Shown piece after piece: positions 41,335 to 49,255 of a stretch of 64,000 nt of DNA. The position numbers and the translations under genes are program-made. Origin of the DNA: Thiomonas bhubaneswarensis (GTDB lineage: Bacteria > Pseudomonadota > Gammaproteobacteria > Burkholderiales > Burkholderiaceae_C); the NCBI RefSeq assembly GCF_001418255.1, contig NZ_LIPV01000002.1:124001-188000 (forward strand), read 5' to 3'. How positions within the stretch are numbered: position 1 is the first letter of the stretch; each line of letters begins with the position of its first letter. The notes beneath the pieces were generated by a model that saw nothing but the letters and a program-made list of their open reading frames with translations, made no database searches and was not told the DNA's origin.

Positions 41335-41973
41335 TCAGCGTGGCTTGGCGGGCAGGGTACGGGCCATCGCGTCTGCCAGAGCATTTTCGCCGCGCTTGCG
41401 CAAGGCGTCGACAGCGCCTTCGCGGTCGGGCAGGTCGCGGTTCTGGCTCAGCTTGGCCTTGCCTTCGAGCCGGGTGAGGGAGATTTCGATGCCGACGATG
41501 GCCCGCAGCATGGCATCGATGTAGGCAGGATCGGAGTCGCCCATTTTCCAGGGGCGGGGTTCGTGCGCCTCATGGGTGCGCGTCAGCCGGGCCACCACTC
41601 CCCGCACGAAACGTTCGTCGTCGTGCACCGTGAGGTGGCCATGGGCATGCACAGTCTCGTAGTTCCAGGTGGGTACCTGCCGATGCGTTTGGTGTTTGCT
41701 CGGATACCAGTTCGGCGAAATGTAACCCTCGGCTCCGCGGAAGACGACCAGCACCTCGGCACCGCTGCTGCATTGCTGCCAGACGGGATTGGCGCGGGCC
41801 ACATGGCCGACGAGCCGCCCCGGGCCGCCGGGTGTCGCGTCGAACTCGAACGGGATGTGATGCGCATCGAGACCTTCGGCGGTCTGGACGACCAGAACGC
41901 CCAGAGGATGTGCGTGGAGTATGCGGTGCAGTTCCTCGGTCTGCGTGACGGCGAAGTGAGAGGGCAGATACAT
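41335..41973 (-). CDS. PaiB-like FMN-binding protein
   Basis: A 212-residue protein of the PaiB family (MYLPSHFAVTQTEELHRILH, FRGAEGYISPNWYPSKHQTHRQVPTWNY and GIEISLTRLEGKAKLSQNR). The family has a flavin split barrel. In Bacillus, PaiB is linked to repression of protease and sporulation genes, but the role here is unknown. The ATG at 41973 has a GAAAGG site upstream. It lies between convergent ftsY and chrA, on the chrA strand. Confidence 0.88.
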   Translation of the reverse strand: MYLPSHFAVTQTEELHRILHAHPLGVLVVQTAEGLDAHHIPFEFDATPGGPGRLVGHVARANPVWQQCSSGAEVLVVFRGAEGYISPNWYPSKHQTHRQVPTWNYETVHAHGHLTVHDDERFVRGVVARLTRTHEAHEPRPWKMGDSDPAYIDAMLRAIVGIEISLTRLEGKAKLSQNRDLPDREGAVDALRKRGENALADAMARTLPAKPR

Positions 41974-42042
41974 GGCGTCGCCTTTCGATGGGGGCACGAC
42001 GAAGGGGTTGGGCCGCCCGCGACGGTCAGGAGCGAATCTACG

Positions 42043-43248
42043 TCAGCTCGCGCCCAGCATGCCGGCAATCACCGCGCCGCCGATCACCACAGCCCACGGT
42101 GGAGTCTTCCAGAATTGCAGCAACAGCAGCGCGGCCAGGGCCAGGGCGAAATCGCGCGGCGTGTGGATGGCCGCAGTCCACACCGGATCGTAGAAGGCCG
42201 CCAGCAACAGGCCGACGACCGCGGCATTGATGCCCATGAGCGCGCTGCGCAAGGCGGGGCGCCCGCGTAGCGCATGCCACAGAGGCAAGGCGCCCAGCAC
42301 GAGCAGAAAGCTGGGCAGGAAGATGGCCAACAGCGCCACGGTCGCACCCAGCCAGCCCCCCGGTCCCTGGGCCGACACCGCACCGAGAAACGCGGCAAAG
42401 GTGAACAGCGGCCCGGGCACCGCCTGCACGGCGCCATAGCCCGCGAGAAAGGTGGCGTTATCCATGCCGCCGGGCACCACCTGGGCCTGCAGCAGGGGCA
42501 GCACCACATGGCCGCCGCCGAACACCAGCGCCCCGGCTCGGTAGAAGTCAGCCAACAGCGTCAACCATGGCCACTGCGCCCAGGCCGCCAGAATCGGCAG
42601 CCCGAGCAGCAGCGCGACAAACGCTGCGAGCAGCCCCCAGGCGTGGCGATGGCGCAGCGCCAGGGGCAGCGGCGGGTGCACGGCTTCCAGCGGCGCATGA
42701 AGCAGCCATCGCCCCACCACCGCGCCGAGCGCGATGACCGCGAGCTGCCCGCTCACCCCGGGCACCAGGGCCGCCAGCACGGCAGCGGCCACGGCCAGAC
42801 TCGCGCGCGTGCGGTCGGGGCAGAGGCTGCGGCCCATGCCCCACAGGGCCTGCGCCACCACGGCCACGGCGACCAGCTTGAGGCCGTGCAGCCAGGCACC
42901 GTGCGTCAGCCCGGCGACGTGGGTCAGCAGCAGGGCGAACAGCGTCATGGCCAGCGCCGAGGGCAGGGTGAAGCCCAGCCAGGCGGCGAGGGCGCCGGAC
43001 ACACCGCCGCGCATCAGCCCCAGACCGATGCCCACCTGCGAACTCGCCGGGCCGGGCAGAAACTGGCACAGCGCCACCAGATCGCCATAGACCTGCGCCG
43101 AAACCCAGCCGCGCCGCTCGACGAACTCGCGGCGGAAGTAGTCCAGATGCGCGATCGGGCCACCAAAGGCGGTCAGGCCCAGCCGCAGAAAGGCCGCGAA
43201 AATGGCGCCAGGGCGATCCGTCAGGGGAGGTGTCGTCGCGTTGGACAT
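42043..43248 (-). CDS. chrA: Chromate transporter ChrA
   Basis: A 401-residue inner-membrane protein with two tandem CHR domains, N-terminal FLRLGLTAFGGPIAHLDYFR ... CQFLPGPASSQVGIGLG, and a second FYRAGALVFGGGHVVLPLLQ ... YGAVQAVPGPLFTFAAFLG. ChrA exports chromate by proton antiport in characterised bacteria. The ATG at 43248 is divergent from the cupredoxin gene with a 70-bp gap. No chrB regulator is adjacent. Confidence 0.92.
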   Translation of the reverse strand: MSNATTPPLTDRPGAIFAAFLRLGLTAFGGPIAHLDYFRREFVERRGWVSAQVYGDLVALCQFLPGPASSQVGIGLGLMRGGVSGALAAWLGFTLPSALAMTLFALLLTHVAGLTHGAWLHGLKLVAVAVVAQALWGMGRSLCPDRTRASLAVAAAVLAALVPGVSGQLAVIALGAVVGRWLLHAPLEAVHPPLPLALRHRHAWGLLAAFVALLLGLPILAAWAQWPWLTLLADFYRAGALVFGGGHVVLPLLQAQVVPGGMDNATFLAGYGAVQAVPGPLFTFAAFLGAVSAQGPGGWLGATVALLAIFLPSFLLVLGALPLWHALRGRPALRSALMGINAAVVGLLLAAFYDPVWTAAIHTPRDFALALAALLLLQFWKTPPWAVVIGGAVIAGMLGAS

Positions 43249-43318
43249 GAGGGTTATCGAGCTACCCGGTCGAGCGCGACATATTCTATGGATAGGGCAT
43301 GTCAAAGAGGAGATCGAC

Positions 43319-43627
43319 ATGCGCCGATTTGCCAGCTTCACCCTCGTCCTGCTCTTGCTGCCCGCAAGCGTCTTCGCGGCGTCCGTGCAGGTTCAGATCA
43401 AGGGCATGAACTTCCACCCCGACGCGCTGACCGTGGCGCCGGGCACCACGGTGACCTGGACCAACGACGACAGCTTCGCCCACACCACCACCAGCGACAC
43501 CAAGCTGTGGGACTCGGGCCTGCTGCAACCCGGAAAGAGCTTCAGCCACACCTTCGACAAACCCGGCAGCTATCCCTACCACTGCGCGGTGCACACCTTC
43601 ATGACCGGGACGGTGACGGTGAAGTGA
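43319..43627 (+). CDS. Cupredoxin, amicyanin/plastocyanin-like
   Basis: A 102-residue secreted blue-copper protein. The signal peptide is residues 1-20 and the copper ligands are visible as His55 (FAHTTTSD), Cys89, His92 and Met95 (YHCAVHTFM). The short spacing between Cys, His and Met is amicyanin-like. It would carry electrons in the periplasm. AGAGGAGA lies upstream of the ATG. The last 29 bp overlap the convergent MFS gene. Confidence 0.9.
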   Translation: MRRFASFTLVLLLLPASVFAASVQVQIKGMNFHPDALTVAPGTTVTWTNDDSFAHTTTSDTKLWDSGLLQPGKSFSHTFDKPGSYPYHCAVHTFMTGTVTVK

Positions 43628-44975
43628 AGCGGGGATGGGTTTCGTGCGCGCGCAGCAACACCCACAGGCCTGAGGCCAGCAGCAGCACGGCGGTGAACCA
43701 GAATGTCGGGGCGATCAGTCCGGCAGCCTGGGCGACGCCGCCCAGCACCAGTGCGCCCAGGGCGTAGCCGGTGTCGCGCCAGTAGCGGTAGGTGCCCAGC
43801 GAGGAGCTGCGCCAGTTCGGGTGCGAGATGTCGGCCACGGCGGCGATGAGGTTGGGGTAGAGCAGCGCCATGCCCACGCCCATCACCGCGGCGGCGGCCA
43901 GCCAGGCGGCTGTGCCTGTGACCAGGAAAACCGAGGCCACGCCCAGTGCCAGCAGCCACAACCCGGCGACGATGGGGGGCTTGCGGCCGATGCGGTCCGA
44001 CAGCGGCCCGGTCCACAACTGCGAGGCGCCCCAGGTCAGACCATAGACCCCGGTGACCCAGCCGATGTCCACCACGCTCAGGCCGTGGCCGTGCAGATAG
44101 AGCGGAAACAGCACCCACAGCAGGGTATCGGCCACCTTGTTGGCCACCCCGGCCTGGCACAGCGCTGAGAACGTGGCGTGGCCGAAAGAGACGAAGGCGA
44201 ACACCTGCAACGAGGTCGGATGCGCGGGCAGCCCTTGCGCGAACATGGGCTTGACGCCCTGGTGCCTGCCATCGGCGTGCCGCCTGCTTTCCGCCTGCGC
44301 CCAGGGCAGGGTTTCGCGCACGAACAACAGCGCGGTTCCGAGTCCAGCGGCAATCACCAGCAGGGCGAACCCCAACAGGGCAGGGCGCGGGCCGACAAGC
44401 TGCGCCAAGTAGCCGGTTGCGATGCCTGCCAGCCCCACCGCGGCATAGCCCGCGAACTCGTTGATGCCGGTGGCAAGTCCCCGTTGCTCGGCGCGGGTGA
44501 TGTCCACCTTGCTGGTCACGGTCATGCTCCAGGCGAATCCCTGATTCACGCCGAGAAACAGGTTGGCCACCACCACCCACCACCAGTTGGGCGCGAAATA
44601 GATCAGCAGCGGGATGGGAATGGCCGCCAGCCAGCCCATCACCAGCACCGGCTTGCGTCCGATGCGCTCGGACAGCCGCCCGGCGACGAAATTGAGCGCG
44701 CCTTTGACCAGCCCGAACGAGATGACGAAGGCCATCAGGTAGAGGAAGGACGACTTGGGCACGCCGAAATCCTGCGCAGCTACCACCGGCAGCACAATGC
44801 GCTCCATGCCGATGATCAGGCCGACGAAGCCCACCTGCACCGCCTGCCAGATGAACTGGTGCAGGTTGATGCGGATGCCTTGCAGATGCTGGGTTGACGT
44901 CGCCTCGGCATCGGGTTGACCACCGTCGATCGGGGCGGAGGGCGCGTGGCGCATGATGAGCTTTCTACGCGTCAT
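43599..44975 (-). CDS. MFS transporter
   Basis: A 458-residue transporter with 12 hydrophobic segments split by a hydrophilic loop (about residues 215-245). MFS signatures include GRLSERIGRKPVLVMGW after TM2 and GPLSDRIGRKPPIVAG in the second half. The substrate is unknown. GGAGCAGG precedes the ATG at 44975. The start overlaps the end of the ArsR-rhodanese gene by 11 bp, so the two are translationally coupled. The regulator's sulfur/metal-related partner suggests a sulfur compound or metal-linked substrate. Confidence 0.85.
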   Translation of the reverse strand: MTRRKLIMRHAPSAPIDGGQPDAEATSTQHLQGIRINLHQFIWQAVQVGFVGLIIGMERIVLPVVAAQDFGVPKSSFLYLMAFVISFGLVKGALNFVAGRLSERIGRKPVLVMGWLAAIPIPLLIYFAPNWWWVVVANLFLGVNQGFAWSMTVTSKVDITRAEQRGLATGINEFAGYAAVGLAGIATGYLAQLVGPRPALLGFALLVIAAGLGTALLFVRETLPWAQAESRRHADGRHQGVKPMFAQGLPAHPTSLQVFAFVSFGHATFSALCQAGVANKVADTLLWVLFPLYLHGHGLSVVDIGWVTGVYGLTWGASQLWTGPLSDRIGRKPPIVAGLWLLALGVASVFLVTGTAAWLAAAAVMGVGMALLYPNLIAAVADISHPNWRSSSLGTYRYWRDTGYALGALVLGGVAQAAGLIAPTFWFTAVLLLASGLWVLLRAHETHPRFTSPSPSRS

Positions 44976-45633
44976 CCTGCTCCAGCGGCAACCCCGCAGC
45001 TTGCCATTCCGGCACGCCCTCGGCTACCTTGCTGGCGCGAAAGCCATGTTGCAGCAACAGCTTCACCGCGGCGTCGGACATGACGCAGAACGGCCCGCGG
45101 CAATAGGCGACGATGTCCTTGCCGCGGGGCAGCTCGCTCAGACGCGCCTGCAGCTCGGCCAGCGGCAGAGACCGCGCCCCGGGCAGATGCGCGGTGCGGT
45201 ATTCGGCCTCCGGGCGCACGTCGATGAGGACCGCGTCGCCCTTGCTCACCTTGTCCAGCAGGGTCTGGCTGCTCTCCAGCGTCAGGCGCTCGGGTCCCGC
45301 AAACAGCCGCTGCATCACCATCTGCAGATCGGCCACATGCGCCTCGGCCACGCTGCGCAGCGCCACCCAGAGCGCGGCCACGTCGGCGCCGCTGAGGCGG
45401 TAAAGACGCTTCTTGCCCTCTTGCCGCACCTGCACCAGTTGCGCGCCTCTGAGCACGCGCAGATGGGCGCTGGCGAGTTTCATGTCGATGGCGGCTTCAC
45501 GCGCCAGCGCCTCCACCGGCTTCTCGCCCTGGGCCAGGATTTCGAGCAGTTCGAGCCGCTTGGGGCTGGAGACGGCAGCGCCGATGCGGGCAACCTGCTG
45601 GTACAGATGATTCTTCAGTTCGCGGGATTCCAT
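44965..45633 (-). CDS. ArsR-type regulator fused to rhodanese domain
   Basis: A 222-residue fusion. The N-terminal ArsR-like winged helix (about residues 15-95) has SPKRLELLEILAQGEKPVEA and MKLASAHLRVLRGAQLVQV. A rhodanese domain follows (about 115-215) with the active Cys in VAYCRGPFCVMS. It probably regulates in response to sulfur or thiol signals, with the rhodanese Cys as a sensor or sulfurtransferase. It is upstream of and overlaps the MFS gene, and a 10-bp palindrome lies just before its start. Confidence 0.85.
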   Translation of the reverse strand: MESRELKNHLYQQVARIGAAVSSPKRLELLEILAQGEKPVEALAREAAIDMKLASAHLRVLRGAQLVQVRQEGKKRLYRLSGADVAALWVALRSVAEAHVADLQMVMQRLFAGPERLTLESSQTLLDKVSKGDAVLIDVRPEAEYRTAHLPGARSLPLAELQARLSELPRGKDIVAYCRGPFCVMSDAAVKLLLQHGFRASKVAEGVPEWQAAGLPLEQDDA

Positions 45634-45647
45634 GAAACACACTCTAA

Positions 45648-45657
45648 CGAACGTTCG
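45648..45657. promoter_or_regulatory. Palindrome upstream of ArsR-rhodanese gene
   Basis: CGAACGTTCG, a perfect 10-bp dyad, lies 15 bp before the ATG of the regulator, within a wider TAACGAACGTTCGAATG. Its position is where an autoregulatory ArsR operator would lie. Confidence 0.45.
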
Positions 45658-45776
45658 AATGTTTGTCGATCAGAGATTGTTCCGGCGGGCACGGCGTTGC
45701 GGGTTTGTCCGCTGCGGAAAGCGCACAGGCGCTCCTACCATCCATCCATGCGCATGCACCCCATTCCAGTCTCGTC

Positions 45777-46754
45777 ATGACCTATCCCCACCAGGCCGAA
45801 GTGGCCGCCCTGCGCGCGCAGCTCGCCACCGACATCGTCGGCCAGACGGCGCTGCTCGACCGTCTGGTCATCGGCCTGCTCACCGGAGGGCATCTGCTGC
45901 TCGAAGGTCTGCCCGGGCTGGCCAAGACTACCGCGGTCAAGGCGCTCGCCAGCCGAGTGCACGCCGGTTTCCAGCGCGTGCAGTTCACTCCCGATCTGCT
46001 GCCGGGCGATCTCACCGGCACCGAGGTCTTCAACCCGGGCGACGGCTCGGTGCGCTTCGTGCGCGGGCCGCTGTTTCACGACATCGTGCTGGCCGACGAG
46101 ATCAACCGCGCCCCGGCCAAGGTGCAGTCGGCGCTGCTCGAAGCCATGCAGGAGCGGCAGATCACCGTGGGCGGCGTGAGCTATCCGCTGCCGCCGCTGT
46201 TCCTGGTGCTGGCCACGCAGAATCCGCTGGAGCAGGCCGGCACCTATGCCCTGCCCGAGGCGCAGCTCGACCGCTTTCTGCTGCATGTGCGTCTCGACTA
46301 CCCCGCAGCCGACGAGGAGCTGCGCATCCTGCAGATGCACCTTCAGGCCAGCGACCCGGCGCGCCAGCTCGCCGCCCGCGACCAGGCGCAGACGATGGAC
46401 ATTGCCGCGGTGCTGGCGGCGCGGCAGGAGGTGTTGCAGGTGCATGTGGCCGAGAGCCTGCAGCGCGCCATCGTCGAACTCGTGCGAATCACCCGCGCGC
46501 CCGAGCAGCGGGTGCCGGGTCTGGCGGGCGTGGTGGCGGCCGGGGCGTCGCCGCGTGCGGTGCTGGCGCTGGCGCACGCGGCGCGCGGCATGGCCTACCT
46601 GCGCGGGCGCGACTTCGTGTTGCCCGACGACGTCATCGCCCTGGCGCCCGACGTGCTGCGTCACCGCATCGTGCTGTCGTTGGAGGCGGGGCTGCGCGAT
46701 GTCACTGCCGACAGCCTGATCGCCGAGCTGCTGGCGGCGATGGTATGGCCCTGA
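45777..46754 (+). CDS. MoxR family AAA ATPase
   Basis: A 325-residue AAA+ ATPase with Walker A LEGLPGLAKTTAVKAL, Walker B VLADEINRAPAKVQSALLEAM and the MoxR-type sensor region ATQNPLEQAGTYALPEAQLDRF. MoxR proteins act as chaperones for VWA-domain partners. It leads a chain of overlapping genes (DUF58, DUF4381, two VWA proteins, BatD), the standard Bat-type context, which explains its likely role. Confidence 0.93.
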   Translation: MTYPHQAEVAALRAQLATDIVGQTALLDRLVIGLLTGGHLLLEGLPGLAKTTAVKALASRVHAGFQRVQFTPDLLPGDLTGTEVFNPGDGSVRFVRGPLFHDIVLADEINRAPAKVQSALLEAMQERQITVGGVSYPLPPLFLVLATQNPLEQAGTYALPEAQLDRFLLHVRLDYPAADEELRILQMHLQASDPARQLAARDQAQTMDIAAVLAARQEVLQVHVAESLQRAIVELVRITRAPEQRVPGLAGVVAAGASPRAVLALAHAARGMAYLRGRDFVLPDDVIALAPDVLRHRIVLSLEAGLRDVTADSLIAELLAAMVWP

Positions 46755-46770
46755 CGCGCGTTTGAGGGTC

Positions 46771-47760
46771 ATGCCGATCTTGCCCCGGCTCTGGGCTGTT
46801 CAAAGCGCGTTCGCCGCAGCGCGGCCGCGGCCCTTGCTGCAGGCGGACGATGCCGCCGGGCTCATCGCCCTCGCAGCGGCGCAGCGCATGGCCCAGCCCC
46901 CTCGGCCGGTGGCCAGACAGTCGGCGGGCGAGGCGCCCTCGAGCTGGAAAGGGCGCGGGCTCGACTATGCCGAGAGCCGCGTCTATCAGCCCGGCGACGA
47001 TCTGCGCGACCTGCACTGGCGGCTGCTCGCCCGCACCGGGCGGCCCTATGTCAGGGTGCATCATGAGGAACAGGCCACCGCCTTGCATCTGCTGCTCGAT
47101 CTGCGGCCGGGCATGGTGTTCGGCACGCGCAGCCGCACCAAGGCCGAACAGGCGGCGCGCATGCTGCTGCTGGCGGCCTCGGCGTATGCGCTGGCGGCAG
47201 AAGGCGCCAGCGGCGAGGTGAGCCTGGGCATCTGGCGCGATACGGTGCACGCCACCGAGCTTGGTCGTGGGCGATCCGCGCTGCAGCAGCTTGCGCGCAG
47301 GCTGCAGACCGAGACCATCGAGCCGCCGCACGCGGAAGCCGCGCCTTCACCCATACCCGCGGGCGTCGAGGGCTGGGTGGGCCATGTGCTGCGCCGCCTG
47401 CCCTCCGGGGCGCGGGTGGTGCTGGCCAGCGACGGCGCGGGTTGGGACACGCCCGAATCCGACGCCGCACTGTGGGCGCTGTGCAGCCGAGCCGAAGTGC
47501 TGCTGCTCGAGGTGCGCGATCCGGTCGAGGCCGCACTGCCGCCGGGGCTGGAATCGGGTGCGGTCGAATTTCTCGACCTGGCGCAGCGGCAGACGGGGCG
47601 TCTGCAGGGCGACGCCAGGGCGCAGTTTGCCGAGCGCGCTGGACGACGCCACGAGGCCCGTCTGGCCCGGTGGCGCTCGCGCGGCCTGCGCTGCATCGCC
47701 GCAGGCGTGGAGCAGTCCGACGCCACCGTGCTGCAGCGCCTGCGTGCGCTGGGGGAGTGA
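46771..47760 (+). CDS. DUF58 domain protein
   Basis: A 329-residue protein with the DUF58 core at about residues 60-110 (GLDYAESRVYQPGDDLRDLH followed by WRLLARTGRPYVRVHHEE). The C-terminal part has a VWA-like ring of alternating strands (ARVVLASDGAGWDTPESDAA). No long membrane segment is obvious. It is the second gene of the MoxR/VWA operon; its stop overlaps the next start (TGATG). Family members are thought to partner MoxR and VWA proteins. Confidence 0.88.
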   Translation: MPILPRLWAVQSAFAAARPRPLLQADDAAGLIALAAAQRMAQPPRPVARQSAGEAPSSWKGRGLDYAESRVYQPGDDLRDLHWRLLARTGRPYVRVHHEEQATALHLLLDLRPGMVFGTRSRTKAEQAARMLLLAASAYALAAEGASGEVSLGIWRDTVHATELGRGRSALQQLARRLQTETIEPPHAEAAPSPIPAGVEGWVGHVLRRLPSGARVVLASDGAGWDTPESDAALWALCSRAEVLLLEVRDPVEAALPPGLESGAVEFLDLAQRQTGRLQGDARAQFAERAGRRHEARLARWRSRGLRCIAAGVEQSDATVLQRLRALGE

Positions 47761-48224
47761 TGGATCGCCTCGCGGCGCTGGCCGACATTCTTCCGCCGCC
47801 GCCCCCGGCGCCCCTGCCGCCGCTGCCGTGGTGGCAGATGCCGTGGGTCGCGTGGTCGCTGCTGGCGGTGCTGCTGCTCCTCGCCTGGGCGCTGCTGGCC
47901 TGGCGTCGCGGCAAGCGCTGGAGGCAGCTTTGCGCCCGGGCCCGCGCCGCGCAGGGCGATGGCGTGCCCACCGCGTCGGCGGCTGTGGAACTCGCCACTA
48001 GCGTGCGGCGGTGCTGGCCCGAGGCCGGGTGGCCGCAGACGCTGCGCGCGAACTTCGACGCCCTGCGCTTTGCACCCCGGCCCGATCCTGTCCTGTTGCG
48101 CGTTGTCGCGCGGGGCGTGCAGACGGCGGCTGCGCGTGCGGCGCGGGCGGCCTGGTGGTCGCGCGCATCCGCGCAGCGCCGGTTCGTGCAGACGCTGCGC
48201 GACCTCACGCCGGAGTCGACATGA
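47760..48224 (+). CDS. DUF4381 family protein
   Basis: A 154-residue membrane protein with a Pro-rich N-terminus (DILPPPPPAPLPPLPWW), one membrane helix (about residues 30-48) and a cytoplasmic basic domain, matching DUF4381 proteins that occur between DUF58 and VWA genes. The start overlaps the DUF58 stop. Function is unknown, presumably structural within the complex. Confidence 0.8.
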   Translation: MDRLAALADILPPPPPAPLPPLPWWQMPWVAWSLLAVLLLLAWALLAWRRGKRWRQLCARARAAQGDGVPTASAAVELATSVRRCWPEAGWPQTLRANFDALRFAPRPDPVLLRVVARGVQTAAARAARAAWWSRASAQRRFVQTLRDLTPEST

Positions 48225-49255
48225 ACCTGCACTCCGGCGCATCGCTCGTCGCCTGGCTGGGCGAACTGGTGTGGGCGCAGCCGCTGGCCTTCGCGCTGCT
48301 GCCCCTGGCCTTGCTGCCGCTGGCTGCGGCATGGCGCGGGCGCGTGCAGACCGAACCGACCGGGTTGCGATGGTTGCATCCCGATCTGCATGGCTTGTTG
48401 CTGGCCCGTCCGCCTGCACGCAGGGCGCTGGGGGCACCGCTGCTGCGCGCGCTGGCCGTCGTGGCGCTGGTGCTGGCGCTGGCGCAGCCGCAGCGGCTGG
48501 GGGCGTGGATCGCTGCCGCGCCCGAGGGCCGCGACATCGTGGTGCTGCTCGACACCTCGCTCACCATGGGCCTGCACGACGTGCAGTGGAACGGCAAACC
48601 CGCCAGCCGCCTCGCGGTGGCACAGCGCGTGTTTGCCGATTTCGCCGAGGCGCGCCGGGGCGATCGCTTCGCCCTCGTCGCCTTCGGCAGTCACGCGGCG
48701 ACGCTCTTGCCGCCGACCTTCGACGCCCGCGCCGCCGGTCAGATGGCGGGCCTGCTCGCCGTGGGACAGCTAGGGGATAACACCGCGCTGGGCGACGCCA
48801 TCGCCCTGGCGCTGCGCCAAGTGCGCCGCGATGCCGCGCAGCGCCTGCGGCCCATCATCATCCTCTACACCGACGGGGGGCAGAGCAACACCGGGCAGAT
48901 CAGCCCGGCCGATGCCGTAGCGCTGGCGCAGCATCTCGGCGTGCGCATCTACACCGTGGAAGTCGGCAGCACGCCCGATGCGGGCCAGCCCTACACCGTG
49001 CCGGCCTACGCCGGGCCGCAGCCCGATCTGCGCCTCATCGCCCAGGCCACGGGCGGGCGCTTTTACTTCGCCGCCAGCGCCGGGGCGCAGCAGGCGGCCG
49101 TGCGCGACATCGGCGCGCTCAACCCCCGGCTGCACCCCCCGCCCACCCGGCGCGCGGTGCAACCGCTCTACATCTGGCCGCTGCTGTTGGGCGTGGTGCT
49201 GATGTTGCTCGCCGAAGCCACACCTGGGGGTGGGTTCAGAAGGGGCGGGCGATGA
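48221..49255 (+). CDS. VWA domain membrane protein (BatA-like)
   Basis: A 344-residue protein with N-terminal membrane helices (about residues 20-40 and 73-92) and one near the C-terminus (about 310-328), around a VWA domain. The MIDAS is seen as LLDTSLTMG (DxSxT) with TDGG downstream, so metal-dependent binding is expected. The ATG overlaps the DUF4381 stop in ATGA. It should act with MoxR and its partners at the inner membrane; the partner ligand is unknown. Confidence 0.87.
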   Translation: MNLHSGASLVAWLGELVWAQPLAFALLPLALLPLAAAWRGRVQTEPTGLRWLHPDLHGLLLARPPARRALGAPLLRALAVVALVLALAQPQRLGAWIAAAPEGRDIVVLLDTSLTMGLHDVQWNGKPASRLAVAQRVFADFAEARRGDRFALVAFGSHAATLLPPTFDARAAGQMAGLLAVGQLGDNTALGDAIALALRQVRRDAAQRLRPIIILYTDGGQSNTGQISPADAVALAQHLGVRIYTVEVGSTPDAGQPYTVPAYAGPQPDLRLIAQATGGRFYFAASAGAQQAAVRDIGALNPRLHPPPTRRAVQPLYIWPLLLGVVLMLLAEATPGGGFRRGGR

